From Liolophura sinensis (lineage: Eukaryota > Mollusca > Polyplacophora > Chitonida > Chitonidae): a DNA stretch of 64,000 bases. The translations under genes were made by a program, and so were the position numbers. Below the pieces are notes generated by a model. It was not told where the DNA came from, searched no databases, and saw only the letters and a program-made list of their open reading frames with translations. The stretch lies in contig NC_088301.1 of the NCBI RefSeq assembly GCF_032854445.1, positions 1,986,001 through 2,050,000 of the forward strand, read 5' to 3'. How positions within the stretch are numbered: the stretch's first letter is position 1; each line of letters opens with the position of its first letter. Shown here piece by piece: positions 35,731 to 46,988 of the stretch.

Positions 35731-38700
35731 ATGGACCGTCACAGATTCATTCATTTCCTCGTTCTTTTTCATGCTGGAATTCTTACGGAATATGTGAAAT
35801 GTTCGCCCTTCCCTTATTTGCTGATAAGCGAAGTTAATGCAGACACACCTGACACACCAGAGACTACGGAATACATCGAGATTTGGAATACCGACAACTG
35901 TCCGGTAAGTTTAGACGGCTATATGGTTAGCCTCTTCAGCGGAGATAAACACTCGTCACCCCCTTATTCTACTGTGGATCTCAGCAACTATTGTATCCAT
36001 GGCAACAGTTTCTTCCTCATAGGCCCTGAAACACTAACTCCACGTCCAAACGTCGTCGTAAACGAGGCAAATTTCCTCCAGAATGGTAACGGAGAGGCTG
36101 AAGCAATAGCCTTGTACAAAGGCAAATTTGGCGTCGGTAAGTGGTTCTTCTCTTCAAGTCTGCTTTCAACATTTGTGCTTTCTGATAAACGAAAAGTATA
36201 TAGTTAATTGTCAAGAATGCCAGATTTATGCCGCTTATTTTTACGCTTTACTTAATACCATGGTCACCTTTTCCTGTGGTAATGCCAGGGTCCGCCCAGT
36301 CCATGTTACATTTCAATTCTCGAACTATCTTTCTAGCCTAATACTATACAGCTCATTCAGTCAATGTTGCATTTCAATTCTCACACAAATCTTCTTATCG
36401 TAATATATGGCCCACACTGTCCATGTTGTATTGAATTCTCTCACAAATCTTCCCAACGTAATGCTACGGCCAACCCAGTCTATGTTGCATTTCAACTCTC
36501 GCACAAATCTTCCTAACGTCATGCTACAGCCTACCCAGTCTATGTTGCATATTTACTCTCGCACAAACTTGTTAATGCTACAGCCCATCCAGTCTATGTT
36601 TCAATTCAACTTTCCGGCTAGTTTCTTAATCTAATGCTGTACGACTCATCTTGTTCATGCTGCTTTTCAACTGTCTCACAAATCTTCCTAACGTAATGCT
36701 ACGATCCATCAACTCTCGGACTATCTTCCTATAACCTAATACTGTACGTCCTGTCTAGTCCGAGTTGCATTGTAACTCTTTCACAAACTTACAAGCTTAA
36801 TGCTACATGTATGGCCCATCCAGTCAATCTTGATTTCCAACGTTCGTGCGAAGCTCTTAAAGTAGTGTTACATCCTATCCAGCCCATGATGCATTTCAAT
36901 ACATGAACTGTTCCAGGACTTAAGGGTACATCCCTTAAATCAAGTGATCGTTCAGACGTTGGTGGATTATCAGATTATCAGATTACATGGCCTCTTCCTC
37001 CGTCTTAAAGATTTTCACATGCTCCTGTGTCCCAAATTCACTTCTTTGAATTAGGTCAAATCGAATGTTAAATTAATTTTCAAAGCAGATTTCTTTTTCA
37101 ATTTCACACTCATACAAAGCTTCGGGAAACGCTATGTTAACGTGATCAGATGAGAGTAAAAGAGAACTGTTCGTTGCTTTACGGGAATAAACCATTAATT
37201 CGTCGTTGATGTTCAAACCACAATCAATCACTTGTAATAAAAATCACATGCCTTGTATGGTGCAGTATCGTATGTGATATATTTAAAAATGAAATGACTG
37301 TTGTGTCTGAGAGAGAGATACAAATGTTTGTTTCTTTGTAGCCCCGAAAAATCTGACCTTGGACAATGACCTTGTGGATGTGATCGTGTATGACAAAATT
37401 CTTGCCACGGACACCACGGCCTTCATGCCGCCTCTCCCTTCCCAGTCGGCGGTCTTTGAGGATGCGTCTTGGAATGACTCTGGGGACGAGTCAATGAGCA
37501 GGTGCTTCAATTCCTCCCAGACCATGTCCGCCTTCACTGTTAGAGAGTTATCTCCCGGTGCCCCGAACAGCTGTCTGCCTGATCTCATCACCAGGTGGCC
37601 AAGTCCTTGTTCCAACGATGTTTTTTCAGGTAAACCACATCATTGCTCAAGTAAAGTCAGTACTTACTTAGTCGGTTGTTTAAACGGGTTCAGAATTCAC
37701 TCTGATTGGCCGTTCCGAGAGATAGGCAAGTCCAGGCTATGCCCATCCTACGCTGAATTGTAGGTATGGTACATTTATTTAAGCTTGACCAAGGCTGTAA
37801 GGTTTAACACACGAAACCTTCTCTGCACTGTCAGCCAATCAGCGTCCTTTTAAGAAGCTTACTCCTAAGTGACTGTGGACAATTATTTGCACTTTGTCAT
37901 TGTGCGCGGATGAATGTTTATTTTTGAACGCTGAAAGACATGGAGTAAGCTTTTAAGCGTCCCAAACTCATGTGTTTTTTGTTATTTAAGAATTGACTGT
38001 AATATTTTTGAGGGGTTTGTTGGAGTATAAACGAAAAAACCGCTGTGCAAACAAAGGTTTGCACAGCGGTTTTTTCTATGATGCCCCAATAACCTAAAAA
38101 TATTACAGTCAATACTTATGATTTAAAATGAGGGATAAAAGAAAGAAGAAAACTGACGACTGCTTCTCTCTTGTGTGTTACCGGCTTTATTTCTTATTTG
38201 TATAATTTCTTACATACCTTTGTCTTTGGGAGTTAGTGTTAAACGTTGTTTTGGAAATGGATCCAGTCCGTGGGAAATGTTAGTCGATTGTTTTGAGGAA
38301 GGAAACGCCGCAGGCTCCCAAATGCATATTTTATGACTGGGATTACGCAGGTTTCGAGACCACGATGTGACGAAAACAGAGTGACGTCCCTTTGTCATAT
38401 GACGTCATCTCTTTAAGCACACAAAAGGAACTTGCTGAGTTATCGACCACGGGAGGCGGGCAGCTGATCTCTTTCCCCCGTGTGCCGCGAAGTTTTAATG
38501 AGAATTTCGGCACGAGAGGCAGGGAGGAAAGTATCTATCGTGTTTGATATTTTCTGCCTCGAGAGGCCAAATTCTCACCGGGTGCGGACACTCTGTGCCG
38601 ACAGCTGAGATTGAAAACTCAGCTGGCCAAAAAATACTTATCTTAACATATGACTGTTCGCAACATGGCCGCTATCGAAGACCTCGTGGATGAAGCATTT

Positions 38701-40718
38701 TTGGATGATACCCTTGGACTACTCTTGTTTGTATGCCGTGAACATGGCAGAATTTAAACGGAGATCTAGTCCAGTTTGTTCGAAAAGATGCATTCCTACG
38801 GCGTCGACGACGACGCAATAACAGCAGGAGTAAAAGCAACTCTTCTTCCTGCGTTTCGTGCTCCGCCATTTTGAGCACGCACGTGAGATAGTTGAGGGTC
38901 ACGTGGTATATTCAAACTGTATCTAATACTGCTTAACCTGGGGCTAGGGACCGTAAAGGTAGCCATGCTCATTACATCAGCATGATGCCTTTATTAACAG
39001 TTGCAATTAAAGCGCGACTGAGATACTTGTTAATTGTTATTTGACATGGAACTCATAACTTTGATATGGAATTCATGCCTGGAATATTCATTGTCTGCCC
39101 GGCATCATTGAAAACTGAGGACCGCTTCTCTCTTGTGTGTTACCGGCTTTATTTCTTATTTGTATGATTTCTTACATACCTTTGTCTTTGGGAGTTAGTG
39201 TTAAACGTTGTTTTGGAAATGGATCTTGCGATTATCGACTTGGAACGCCCTTTACGGACTACGAATGGTATATGAATGTCGGACTTGACGCTTATAATTA
39301 GAGCGAAAATATACTGAGACAAATGTGCGATGAAGCAAGTGGAGAGTAAGTTGCTGCGTGACCACCTCTCGCGGTCGATACTTCAGCAAGTTCCCCTCCT
39401 GTGTGCCAGGCTTTACGGAACAGAAGGGCCACTCTGGTAATTTTAACATAGGGTTGTATATAGAATATAGAAAACTATGAAAAAGGATTAGACTGATCTT
39501 CTGAATCATGTTCTTGGGTAGGTTTCGGTTCCCAATATTGGAAAACAGTGACGTTCTACCGGTACTTTGATCTCACCACAATCACTGACATGTTACAAGA
39601 AAGGCAAGTAGCCCTACTGTGCCGTAAAAAACTGCGTATCGGTGATCGAAGTTCTACCATTACTAAGCAACGTCACGTGCCCGGCGAAAGAAATGACGAG
39701 AGAAAGTTTACATCTGGGGTTCGTTTAAAAAAATCGCGTATAACTTAACATTTAGATGGTGAAATCTGAGGGAAGTGTAAGTGCAGAAGATGCAGAACGA
39801 TTTGGATTTATTTTGTTAGACTAATTTTCAAGGTGACAAGACTTTTGCGCTATGAATAACGAAAAAATTCGTCCTACATGCCCGTGGCTTCATTTACTTC
39901 GGTTTATTTGAGTATAAACGTAAAAAGTTGACCAATCGGATTGCGCCTTATAGGTGTAAATTCGGGAAAATTCTATTATATTAACGTATTCCCTGGTGAT
40001 GAATGAAGTCAAGATACAAATTTTTAGTACACAATAATTTCGAATGGGAAGCATACAGTCACGGGGTAAAACGGTCATTTTTGCCACGATATGGCTTACA
40101 TATTGCCCATGTGGTGTTAAGACATCAGCATTCATTTTGATATGTTCACCATCATTTATCTAGGATGTGTGACGGTAAAACACCATACTTGTTCCTAAGT
40201 GTCCGATAATTTAAGCCTGGTATTGAACTCGGCGTGGACTGCATTTCAGTTGGGTTTACAGTATAATAATGGTAATATATTATCTAGTTAAAACTCTGGC
40301 GTAAGACTCAATACACCTTTGGAGAAATGACAAATCTTGGAAAGGAAACGTGATAACCATCATGTTTCGCCCAAATGATTAAACTTGTTCTATATCTCAG
40401 ATTATAAACCATTTCTCTCTTGCAGAACCAAACTTTAGAAGATGGTTCCAGTATAAGACAACACACGGTGTGCAGGCCTCATCAGCTGCCATAACGACGT
40501 TTACAGTGAACTCTGTCACAGAATGCGCGGTTCACTGCTCGAGGAATAATCTGTGTACACACTTTGGTGTCACAACGCGAAGTGGAGAAATTTTCTCCTG
40601 TTCTCTTCATGCTAATTGTAAAACAGAGGTTACTGTATTTCCAGGTGGGATAGTTGGGGAAAAATACTACAAGATGTCCGCCAAAAACCCGAACTGGCCT
40701 CACGAAGCTTTGCTTTAA
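35731..40718 (+). CDS. LTD-B: secreted lamin-tail domain plus PAN/Apple-like domain protein
   Basis: Three exons, 35731-36136, 37342-37629 and 40426-40718, with GT-AG introns both in phase 1, encode 328 residues. Residues 1-24 or so form a signal peptide (HFLVLFHAGILT core). Residues 25-230 form a lamin-tail domain (LTD, an immunoglobulin-like fold) with LLISEVNADTPDTPETTEYI, VSLDGYMVSLF, NFLQNGNGEAEAIALY, LVDVIVYDK, ESMSRC and FTVRELSPGAPNSC. The last 98 residues contain a PAN/Apple-like Cys pattern: SVTECAVHCSRNNLCTHFGV, then FSCSLHANC. Extracellular LTDs occur in marine invertebrate proteins of unknown role, and PAN domains bind protein or carbohydrate, so a secreted adhesion or recognition role is inference. 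Start chosen because the signal peptide follows directly. Paralogues are LTD-A and LTD-C. Confidence 0.78.
36290..36900. repeat. Degenerate ~60-bp tandem repeat in LTD-B intron 1
   Basis: About ten diverged units (CAGTCTATGTTGCATTTCAA, CTCTCGCACAAATCTTCCTA, ACGTAATGCTACGGCC). Divergence is greater than in the other arrays, suggesting an older expansion. Confidence 0.85.
37684..37853. mobile_element. TTAA-flanked insertion in LTD-B intron 2
   Basis: LTD-A and LTD-B intron sequences align on both sides of this block, but LTD-A has a simple GTTTAAG where LTD-B has TTAA, 166 bases, TTAA. Near the ends are CTGATTGGC and GCCAATCAG, inverted copies. This fits a small non-autonomous element using a TTAA target, as piggyBac-type elements do. 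The terminal bases themselves are not a clear inverted repeat. Confidence 0.5.
37991..38113. mobile_element. Hairpin MITE-like element with perfect central palindrome
   Basis: Outer inverted repeats ATTGACTGTAATATTTTT and AAAAATATTACAGTCAAT bound about 120 bases. The centre is a perfect 20-bp hairpin (arms 38033-38052 and 38057-38076, loop AAAG) built on CCGCTGTGCAAAC with A/T runs outside. It lies in LTD-B intron 2. The structure suggests a small non-autonomous DNA transposon. It resembles a bacterial terminator only by coincidence. Confidence 0.6.
38148..39225. mobile_element. 1.08-kb unit bounded by 116-bp direct repeats
   Basis: The 116 bases at 38148-38263 (GAAAACTGACGACTGCTTCT to GGAAATGGATC) recur at 39110-39225 with about four differences. 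The interior has a short + strand frame MAAIEDLVDEAFLDDTLGLL and an antisense frame with Leu and Arg runs. Possibilities are a short-terminal-repeat retrotransposon or a segmental tandem duplication. The repeats lack TG...CA ends, so an LTR origin is doubtful. Confidence 0.5.
38672..38902 (-). pseudogene. Fragment resembling PIF/Harbinger nuclease N terminus
   Basis: The frame contains MAEHETQEEELLLLLLLLRR followed by further Arg, then NASFRTNWTRSPFK. A Leu run joined to an Arg run near the start is common in Harbinger-type transposases (family knowledge). No catalytic DDE region follows, so if real it is only a remnant. Low-complexity resemblance by chance is possible. Confidence 0.25.
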
Positions 40719-41317
40719 ATGGCACCAAAATGATAGACGACTTGTTAACTCTATGTGAATTGTTTATGTAGAGAATACATGACACGCATTGTTTTTATCT
40801 CTTAATGTAGAGTAGTTGATGTGATCTAACATATAGAAGAACAAAAAGTTGTCTAATTAGGGCTTAAAATATACTGAATACAGTTCCCCTGAGGCCTCAG
40901 CAATGAACGATCAGCAATTAACTAGCCTGATGTGGTGACGTCAACGGTCATAGCTGTCAAAAGGATATTGTTGGCGGAGGGAAGGGGCGGGGTTTGTAGG
41001 TGAGGCGTGGCGGTTGGCGAATTGGGAGAGCTATACTGGTCCCGCGGTAAACCCAGTACGTTCATGGATGACATGCTATCCTTTGTTATCATTCTTCATG
41101 TTCCTTTAAACCATACTGATCGTTTTAATTACCTTTTTATATATCTTTTAATACCATGTAAGTGGACACACGAAAGTTTACTTGACTTGCGCACTGTTAC
41201 TTAGTCATGCGATGACACTGTGGACGTCACCTGTACTAATTGGCAAGAGCCACTCAAATATAATTCCACTCCAGCTTGTCTTGACTGCGGCTTTAAGTCA
41301 AGGGATATATCAGGTAT

Positions 41318-41402
41318 CTGCCCGCGTGCCGTGGTTTTCTCCAGGTTCTACACAGTTTGGTTCACTCATTAACCTGGCCGTCGTATCAGTGAAATATAGA
41401 AA
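41318..41402 (+). mobile_element. Degenerate SINE I 3' fragment
   Basis: CCGTGGTTTTCTCCAGGTTC, then CCTGGCCGTCGTATCAGTGA and AATATAG resemble the SINE I body. It lies just left of the foldback-like element. Confidence 0.45.
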
Positions 41403-41445
41403 AACGGGAACTATCTAACTTGCTCTATGTTCTCTAACAAACGTG

Positions 41446-44400
41446 AGTTAGACTGCGGTTCGTAGTTAGCAGTTAGCTATTCAACGGGGACAAGTCCTTA
41501 TTTCTATGAATTATATATTCGCCAATAACTCCATAAATACTGCACCTACAGACATCATACTTGGTGCAATGGTGACACTTGATGTCGACTATCATGTGAT
41601 TCCAATGATTCCCGATTGTGACTTCAGGTGGTGATTCTGTGAATAGCAGTTTGAATAGCAGTCTGACCCATATCTCCACAAATACTGCGCCCACAAGCAT
41701 CATACTAAGTAGATTATTGACACTTAAAACATGCTATCACGTCTTGCTAAAAATTCCGCATTTTGACACAAGGGGGCGCTTCTGTGAATAGCAGCCTCAA
41801 CAGCAGTCTGGCCCATATTATGTGAATAGCAGTCTGAATGGCAGCCTGGCCCATATCTCCATTATTACTGCACCTACAGGCATCATACTTGGTACATTAA
41901 TGACACTTAATGTACAATAGTGACACTTAACGCGGGCTATCACGTGACTTCAATAATTCCAGATTCTAACACCAGGGGTCGACGAGGGATTACAGAATTT
42001 TTTCGTATTAGCTATGCTGGACTGGAGATAAATATTAGGTGTGGAAGATTTGTTCAAGAGAAACCCTCTGTACACTGTCAGCCATTTAGCAATTCTGTCT
42101 CCTTGTAACCTATTTGAAAAGGTATGTATTATATTTTTATTCTATAGAAAGTGTAATTTAATTTAACAATATGTTACAGATACACACATGTTCTAATTGG
42201 TTCTCCAACACCGCTTTGCCAATCTAAAAAATTGTTTGAGAAATCTTTAACTTCCGACATTAGGTGACGTCACACTAAATTGTTGACCAGGGAGTAAACT
42301 CAACTGATGACTGGCTATGACGCCTGAACTAATATACCTTAATGTGAGGTCACACTGAAATGTGTACCAAATTCTCAACACACGAACACAACTTCAAAAG
42401 CTCTACAAGTCATTATTCTCTTTACAGAAAATATTTTTTTAGGAACAGTGTTACAGATAAAATAATATATAGTTGGTTAGGCGTCAGTATTCTCAACTTC
42501 CGACGTCATTGAAGATCAACAAGACTGTTTATTTGAACTCTGAACTCTACTGTCAACTAGCTTTAACGCCTTCACCAATAAGCTTTAGGATGATGTCCCA
42601 CTGAAATGTTTACAGAACTGTTAATGGACCATTTTAACCGGCGTTTCCGCCTTAACCAATACAAAATGGCGTGAAATGCTTTTACGTCAAATGACTGCTC
42701 ACGTCAGACGGAGTTGTTAACTAGTCTGTTAACAGAACTATTTACTGGTTTTAAAACTTGACCAATTCTAAAAGGACAACTTTTAATACAGACAAACACC
42801 GTACATACTTGGTAATTAAACACAACTTTCCTAACGGTACAAAGTTGCGCCAAGAATCTTGACATCGGACACCAGGTGGCGTCAAAACCCGCGTCAACAT
42901 AAGCAGTTAACCCTTTTCACTGATCTGTAAAACGGTATTAACGCCTGAAGCAATATACAAACAGATTCTTTTCCAGCCCTACAAAACGATGTCAAATGTT
43001 TTAACGTCCGATGCTATCTAAAATCACACTAAATTGTTAACCGAATATAAATTGTTAATAAAATTGTTGACTGGATTCAGATTCTCAACCAGTTCAAATG
43101 GAAAACCACTACTTTGTCTGGAAAACACAAATTTATATAAACAAAAATGTTACCAATACACATTCTTGATATTAAAAGTCCAATTCGCATCTGTACAAAA
43201 GGGCGTGAAATGACCAGCGTTTTTAACTATACTGTTAACAGAGCTGTTTATTGGTTTTAAAGACTTAACCAGCTCAAAAAATTTAGTTATAATTTTGCTA
43301 ATAGAAAATAGGAATCTCGCATATTAAATGTTACAAATACACATTGTTCATACTTTTTAATTAAACACAACTTTCCAAACGTTAAAAATTCGCACCAACA
43401 CTCTTGACATTCCACACCAGGTGGCGTCAAAATCAGCCCAACTGTTAACTGATCTGTAAACCAGCATTGGTGCCTTAAACAATAGGCATACAGATCTCAG
43501 ACTTCATACATACAAATCACGTCACAAGCACTACAAATCATTTATTTCCTACAAAAAAATAATAATTTCTTATGAAAATATTATTACCGATACACACAAA
43601 TTTTATTCGGTGATTACAGCCCACTTCAAAACTCGTGCAAAACGCTATCAACAGCCTTTGCCCGGACGTCAGATGACGTCAAACTGAGGTTTTAATCCAA
43701 TCATTTACTGAGCTTTAAATGGTTCCAACGCCTTTGCCAGTATGTCGTAGGGTGACATCATGCTGAATTGCTTACACATCTATTATTTTATCTTTTAACC
43801 GGAGTTATCACATTGATCAATAAAACGTAGAGGTCTTCTGCTTCATGCACAAACACCTCTTTTCCAGCCCAAAAACGGTGTAAAACGTTTAAACGTACGA
43901 TGCCATTTAAAATTATACTAAATTATTAAGCGAACTTTTTAACAAAGTTGTTTGCTAATTTCAAAACGGACAAACCACTACTTTGGTTATCAATATATCA
44001 ATTTATATAAACAAAAACGTTGCCAAGTCTAATGTCAGTAGGTGCACTATTAATGGAGATATGGGCCAGACTGTTATTCTGACGGCTATTCACAGAACCG
44101 CCTCCTGGTGTCAGAATCACGAATTTTTGGCATCATGTGATAGTCCCCACGCATGATGTGCAGTAGGTGCAGTATTAATGGAAATATTAATCAGGCTGCT
44201 ATTCACATAAACGTCCCCTGGCGTCAGAATAGGGAATCGTTGTCATCACGTGAAAGCCTGCTTAAAGTATCATAACTGGGCCAAGTATAATGTCTGTGGG
44301 CGCAGTATTTATGGAGGGCCAGACTGCTATTCAGACTGCTACTCACAGGAGCACACCCTAGTGTCAGAATCGGGAATCAATGGCATCCCATGATAGTCGC

Positions 44401-45362
44401 TATTAAGTGTCCTTATTTCACCAAATATGATGTCTGTGGGCTCAGTATTTATGGAGATATGGGCCAGACTGCTATTCACAGTAGCGCCCCCTGGTGTCAG
44501 AATCAGGATTTTTTGGCATGACGTGATAGCCTGCATTAAGTGCCATTAATGTTACAAGTATGATGTACGTAGGCACAGTATTTATAGAGATATGGGCCAG
44601 ACTGCTATTCACAGAAGCGCCTACCACGTGATGGTCCGCATTAAGTGTCATTAATGTACTAAGTATCATGTCTGTAGGTGCAGTATTTATGAAGTTATGG
44701 ACCAGATCTATTCAGACTGCTATACAGCCTGCTATTCACAGAAGCGCCCACTGGTGTCAGAATCAGGATTTTTTGAAATGACGTTGTAACCTGCATTAAG
44801 TGTCATTAATGTACAAAGGATGATGTCTGTAGGCACAGTATTTTTGGAGATATGGGCCAGATCTATTCCGACTGTTATTCACAAAAGCACCCCCTGGTGT
44901 CAGAATCGGGAATCATTGGCATCACGTAATAGTCGACATCAAGTGTCATTAATGCACGAAGTACGTCTGAAGGTGCAGTATTTGTGGAGATATGGGCCAG
45001 ACCGCTATTCAGACTGTTATTCACAGAAGCGCCTCCTAGTGTCAGAATGAGGAATTTTTCCCATAGAGTGATATCGGGCATTAAGTGTCATTAATGTACC
45101 AAGTATGATGTCTGTGGGCCCAATATTTATGGAGATATGGGCCAGACTGCTATTTAGACTGCTGTTTACAGAAGCACCCCCTGGTGTCAGAATGAGGAAT
45201 TTTTGGCATGACGTGATAGCCCGCATTAAGTGTCATTATTGCACCAAGTATGATGTCTGCAGGTGCAGTATTTATGGAGTTATTGCCGAATATATAATCC
45301 ATAGAAATAATGAGTTGTCCCCGTTGAATAGCCAACTGCTAACTGCGAACCGCAGTCTAACT
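41446..45362. mobile_element. 3.9-kb foldback-like element with long repetitive inverted arms
   Basis: The ends are inverted copies: AGTTAGACTGCGGTTCGTAG at 41446 and its near-exact reverse complement ending at 45362, with strong similarity continuing for at least 140 bases. Each arm then continues as tandem units of about 170-200 bp containing GAATAGCAGTCTGGCCCATA, TCCATAAATACTGCACCTAC and ATCATACTTGGT in the left arm, and the reverse complement in the right arm. The left arm has about three units (to about 41990), the right about seven (from about 44030). The interior (42110-44030) is itself made of degenerate repeats and has no coding potential. Long TIRs made of subrepeats are the hallmark of foldback transposons. 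No convincing target-site duplication was found. Confidence 0.75.
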
Positions 45363-46033
45363 TCATTCACATTCTAACTACCGTTCTTGAGTGACGACAA
45401 CTCAGCAGCAACCTCACAGGTTGATGAGGAAAGTACGTTGGTCAATGATCCTTTGAGCAGATGAATGTGGACATTATATTTTTTAACAAGCAAAGTAAGC
45501 GGAAGCTAATGACGACTTAATTGCAGGGTAGTTGATTACAGTATATAAAATCATGCTGAAAGGCAATTACTTCTTGTTTTTGAACATTAACTGTTAACAT
45601 GAAATACAAATTATACACCGATTTGCACCATGGCAAAAGTAACCAATCATTGTCACAGATAAGGCCGTAATTCTGACAGGTTAAAGGTGTTGATGTGGAA
45701 AAAATCGTTAGAGGAATTTTCTTCCAATACTTATTATGATAGGTGTGAAAAGTTTCTAGTTTTATTTAATTAGTTATTTGAATATTATTCTTCCTGTTTC
45801 CTTGCTCTAACCTGCTTAGCGCCAAGCGAGGCAGCAGCAGGTACACAGTATACACCAGGAACAGTGCTTTCCTTATACGAAATTGTCCATTTTGTCTCAT
45901 ACACAGCATTAGTTGTTCTGTGTAATAGTATAGGTCATGTGTCTGCACTATTCAGCCGAGTTACTTTACATGTTTTGCTTATCAACCAGCAAATTAATAA
46001 AGTATGGTATCAGAATGTGTGACGTGCAGGTGT
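45363..46033. other. Spacer between two mobile elements
   Basis: AT-rich. A short piece at about 45790-45845 (CCTTGCTCTAACCTGCTTAG, CGCCAAGCGAGGCAGCAGCA) matches the centre of SINE II in minus orientation. Nothing else recognised. Confidence 0.55.
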
Positions 46034-46988
46034 AGTCTCATTTCGCCTACTTCTTTTGTTTGAAATTAGAAATTGGAGGCAGGCGAAATGATAATCCCCA
46101 AGGTGTGAAGATAACCATTTAATGGGATTAAAACTCCAGGGTGTAATCCGATTAAACCTCAGGGACCGTGTGGACAAAAGAATGACCCAAAGATGGACGC
46201 AGAGATCATAGTAAAAAACATATTGTTAGGAATGTAATACATAAGAGTGGTAAATAGATAAGTGATAAATGATGACAGTTAAAAATTACAAGTGTAGCAA
46301 GAACGATGCTTTGTCCGCAAATTCCACCAATGTCAGTTGTTCTCCCTGCAACTGTTCTTTCAATCTTTGTAACATCTCGTCCAGAGTCCGATAATCAGAT
46401 TTTTTTCTGTTCAGTCGGTATTCGTAATTATTCCACACAAGAGTTACCCCACCTCTCGTAGTTGGTATGAATTCAAGTTGTGCTTGCACTGCTGCCATGA
46501 TGTTACTTAATGATTGTCTCGTTTTTGTTTATTTACTGGTTTTAGGGCCACTTTCCTGGCGGATATCGTGGCCCATCAAATCAGCGTTTTATTTATTTAT
46601 TTTTTTTAACACACGAATATTTTGGTTACATAACAGCAGTGCGTTGGTATACTATTTACATATGTACATGAGTCAACTGGTGGATTAACCTCTTTGTGGT
46701 AGCATGTTACAGCTTGTTGTATAGGTTCAAATGCTGCCATGGTTCAAATCATGCCAATGATTGTCTCGACGTCTGCGATCGTATTTATTGTGATAAGTGA
46801 GTAAAGTTCTGCCAGTGTCACTCTGATGCAAACGGTATTCCCCATCAAGACTTCAGTGAGCATTGCGCTTCTACTAAGTTCACTCAGCCGATGAGTGAGA
46901 GACGCTCAGTAGGAACCCATTAGGGGGCGTGCCCCCAACCATCTACAGGATGCCTGTCCGAAAAATCTGAAGTAGGCGAAATGAGACT
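46034..46988 (-). mobile_element. 955-bp TIR element carrying a FLYWCH remnant
   Basis: AGTCTCATTTCGCCTACTTC at 46034-46053 is perfectly inverted at 46969-46988. Related motifs (AGGCGAAATGA, followed by AAGGTGTGAA) also occur just inside the left end (about 46081) and just outside the right end (about 47005). The interior encodes the start of a FLYWCH domain on the minus strand. FLYWCH fingers occur both in host genes and in Mutator-like transposases, so a non-autonomous Mutator-type element is a reasonable guess. Confidence 0.6.
46286..46498 (-). pseudogene. FLYWCH zinc-finger N-terminal fragment
   Basis: The 70-codon frame starts MAAVQAQLEFIPTTRGGVTL and continues VWNNYEYRLNRKKSDYRT. This matches the opening of FLYWCH domains (F-x-S/T-x-R-G-G, then a Tyr-containing strand), but the frame departs before the expected Trp-x-Cys and the later Cys/His ligands. 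The rest (DEMLQRLKEQLQGEQLTLVE) looks like an unrelated helix. Probably a truncated, non-functional module inside the TIR element. Confidence 0.55.

Noticed and set aside
38033-38076. Rho-independent terminator appearance
   Set aside because: A hairpin with a T run, but in a eukaryotic intron and nested inside an inverted-repeat element.
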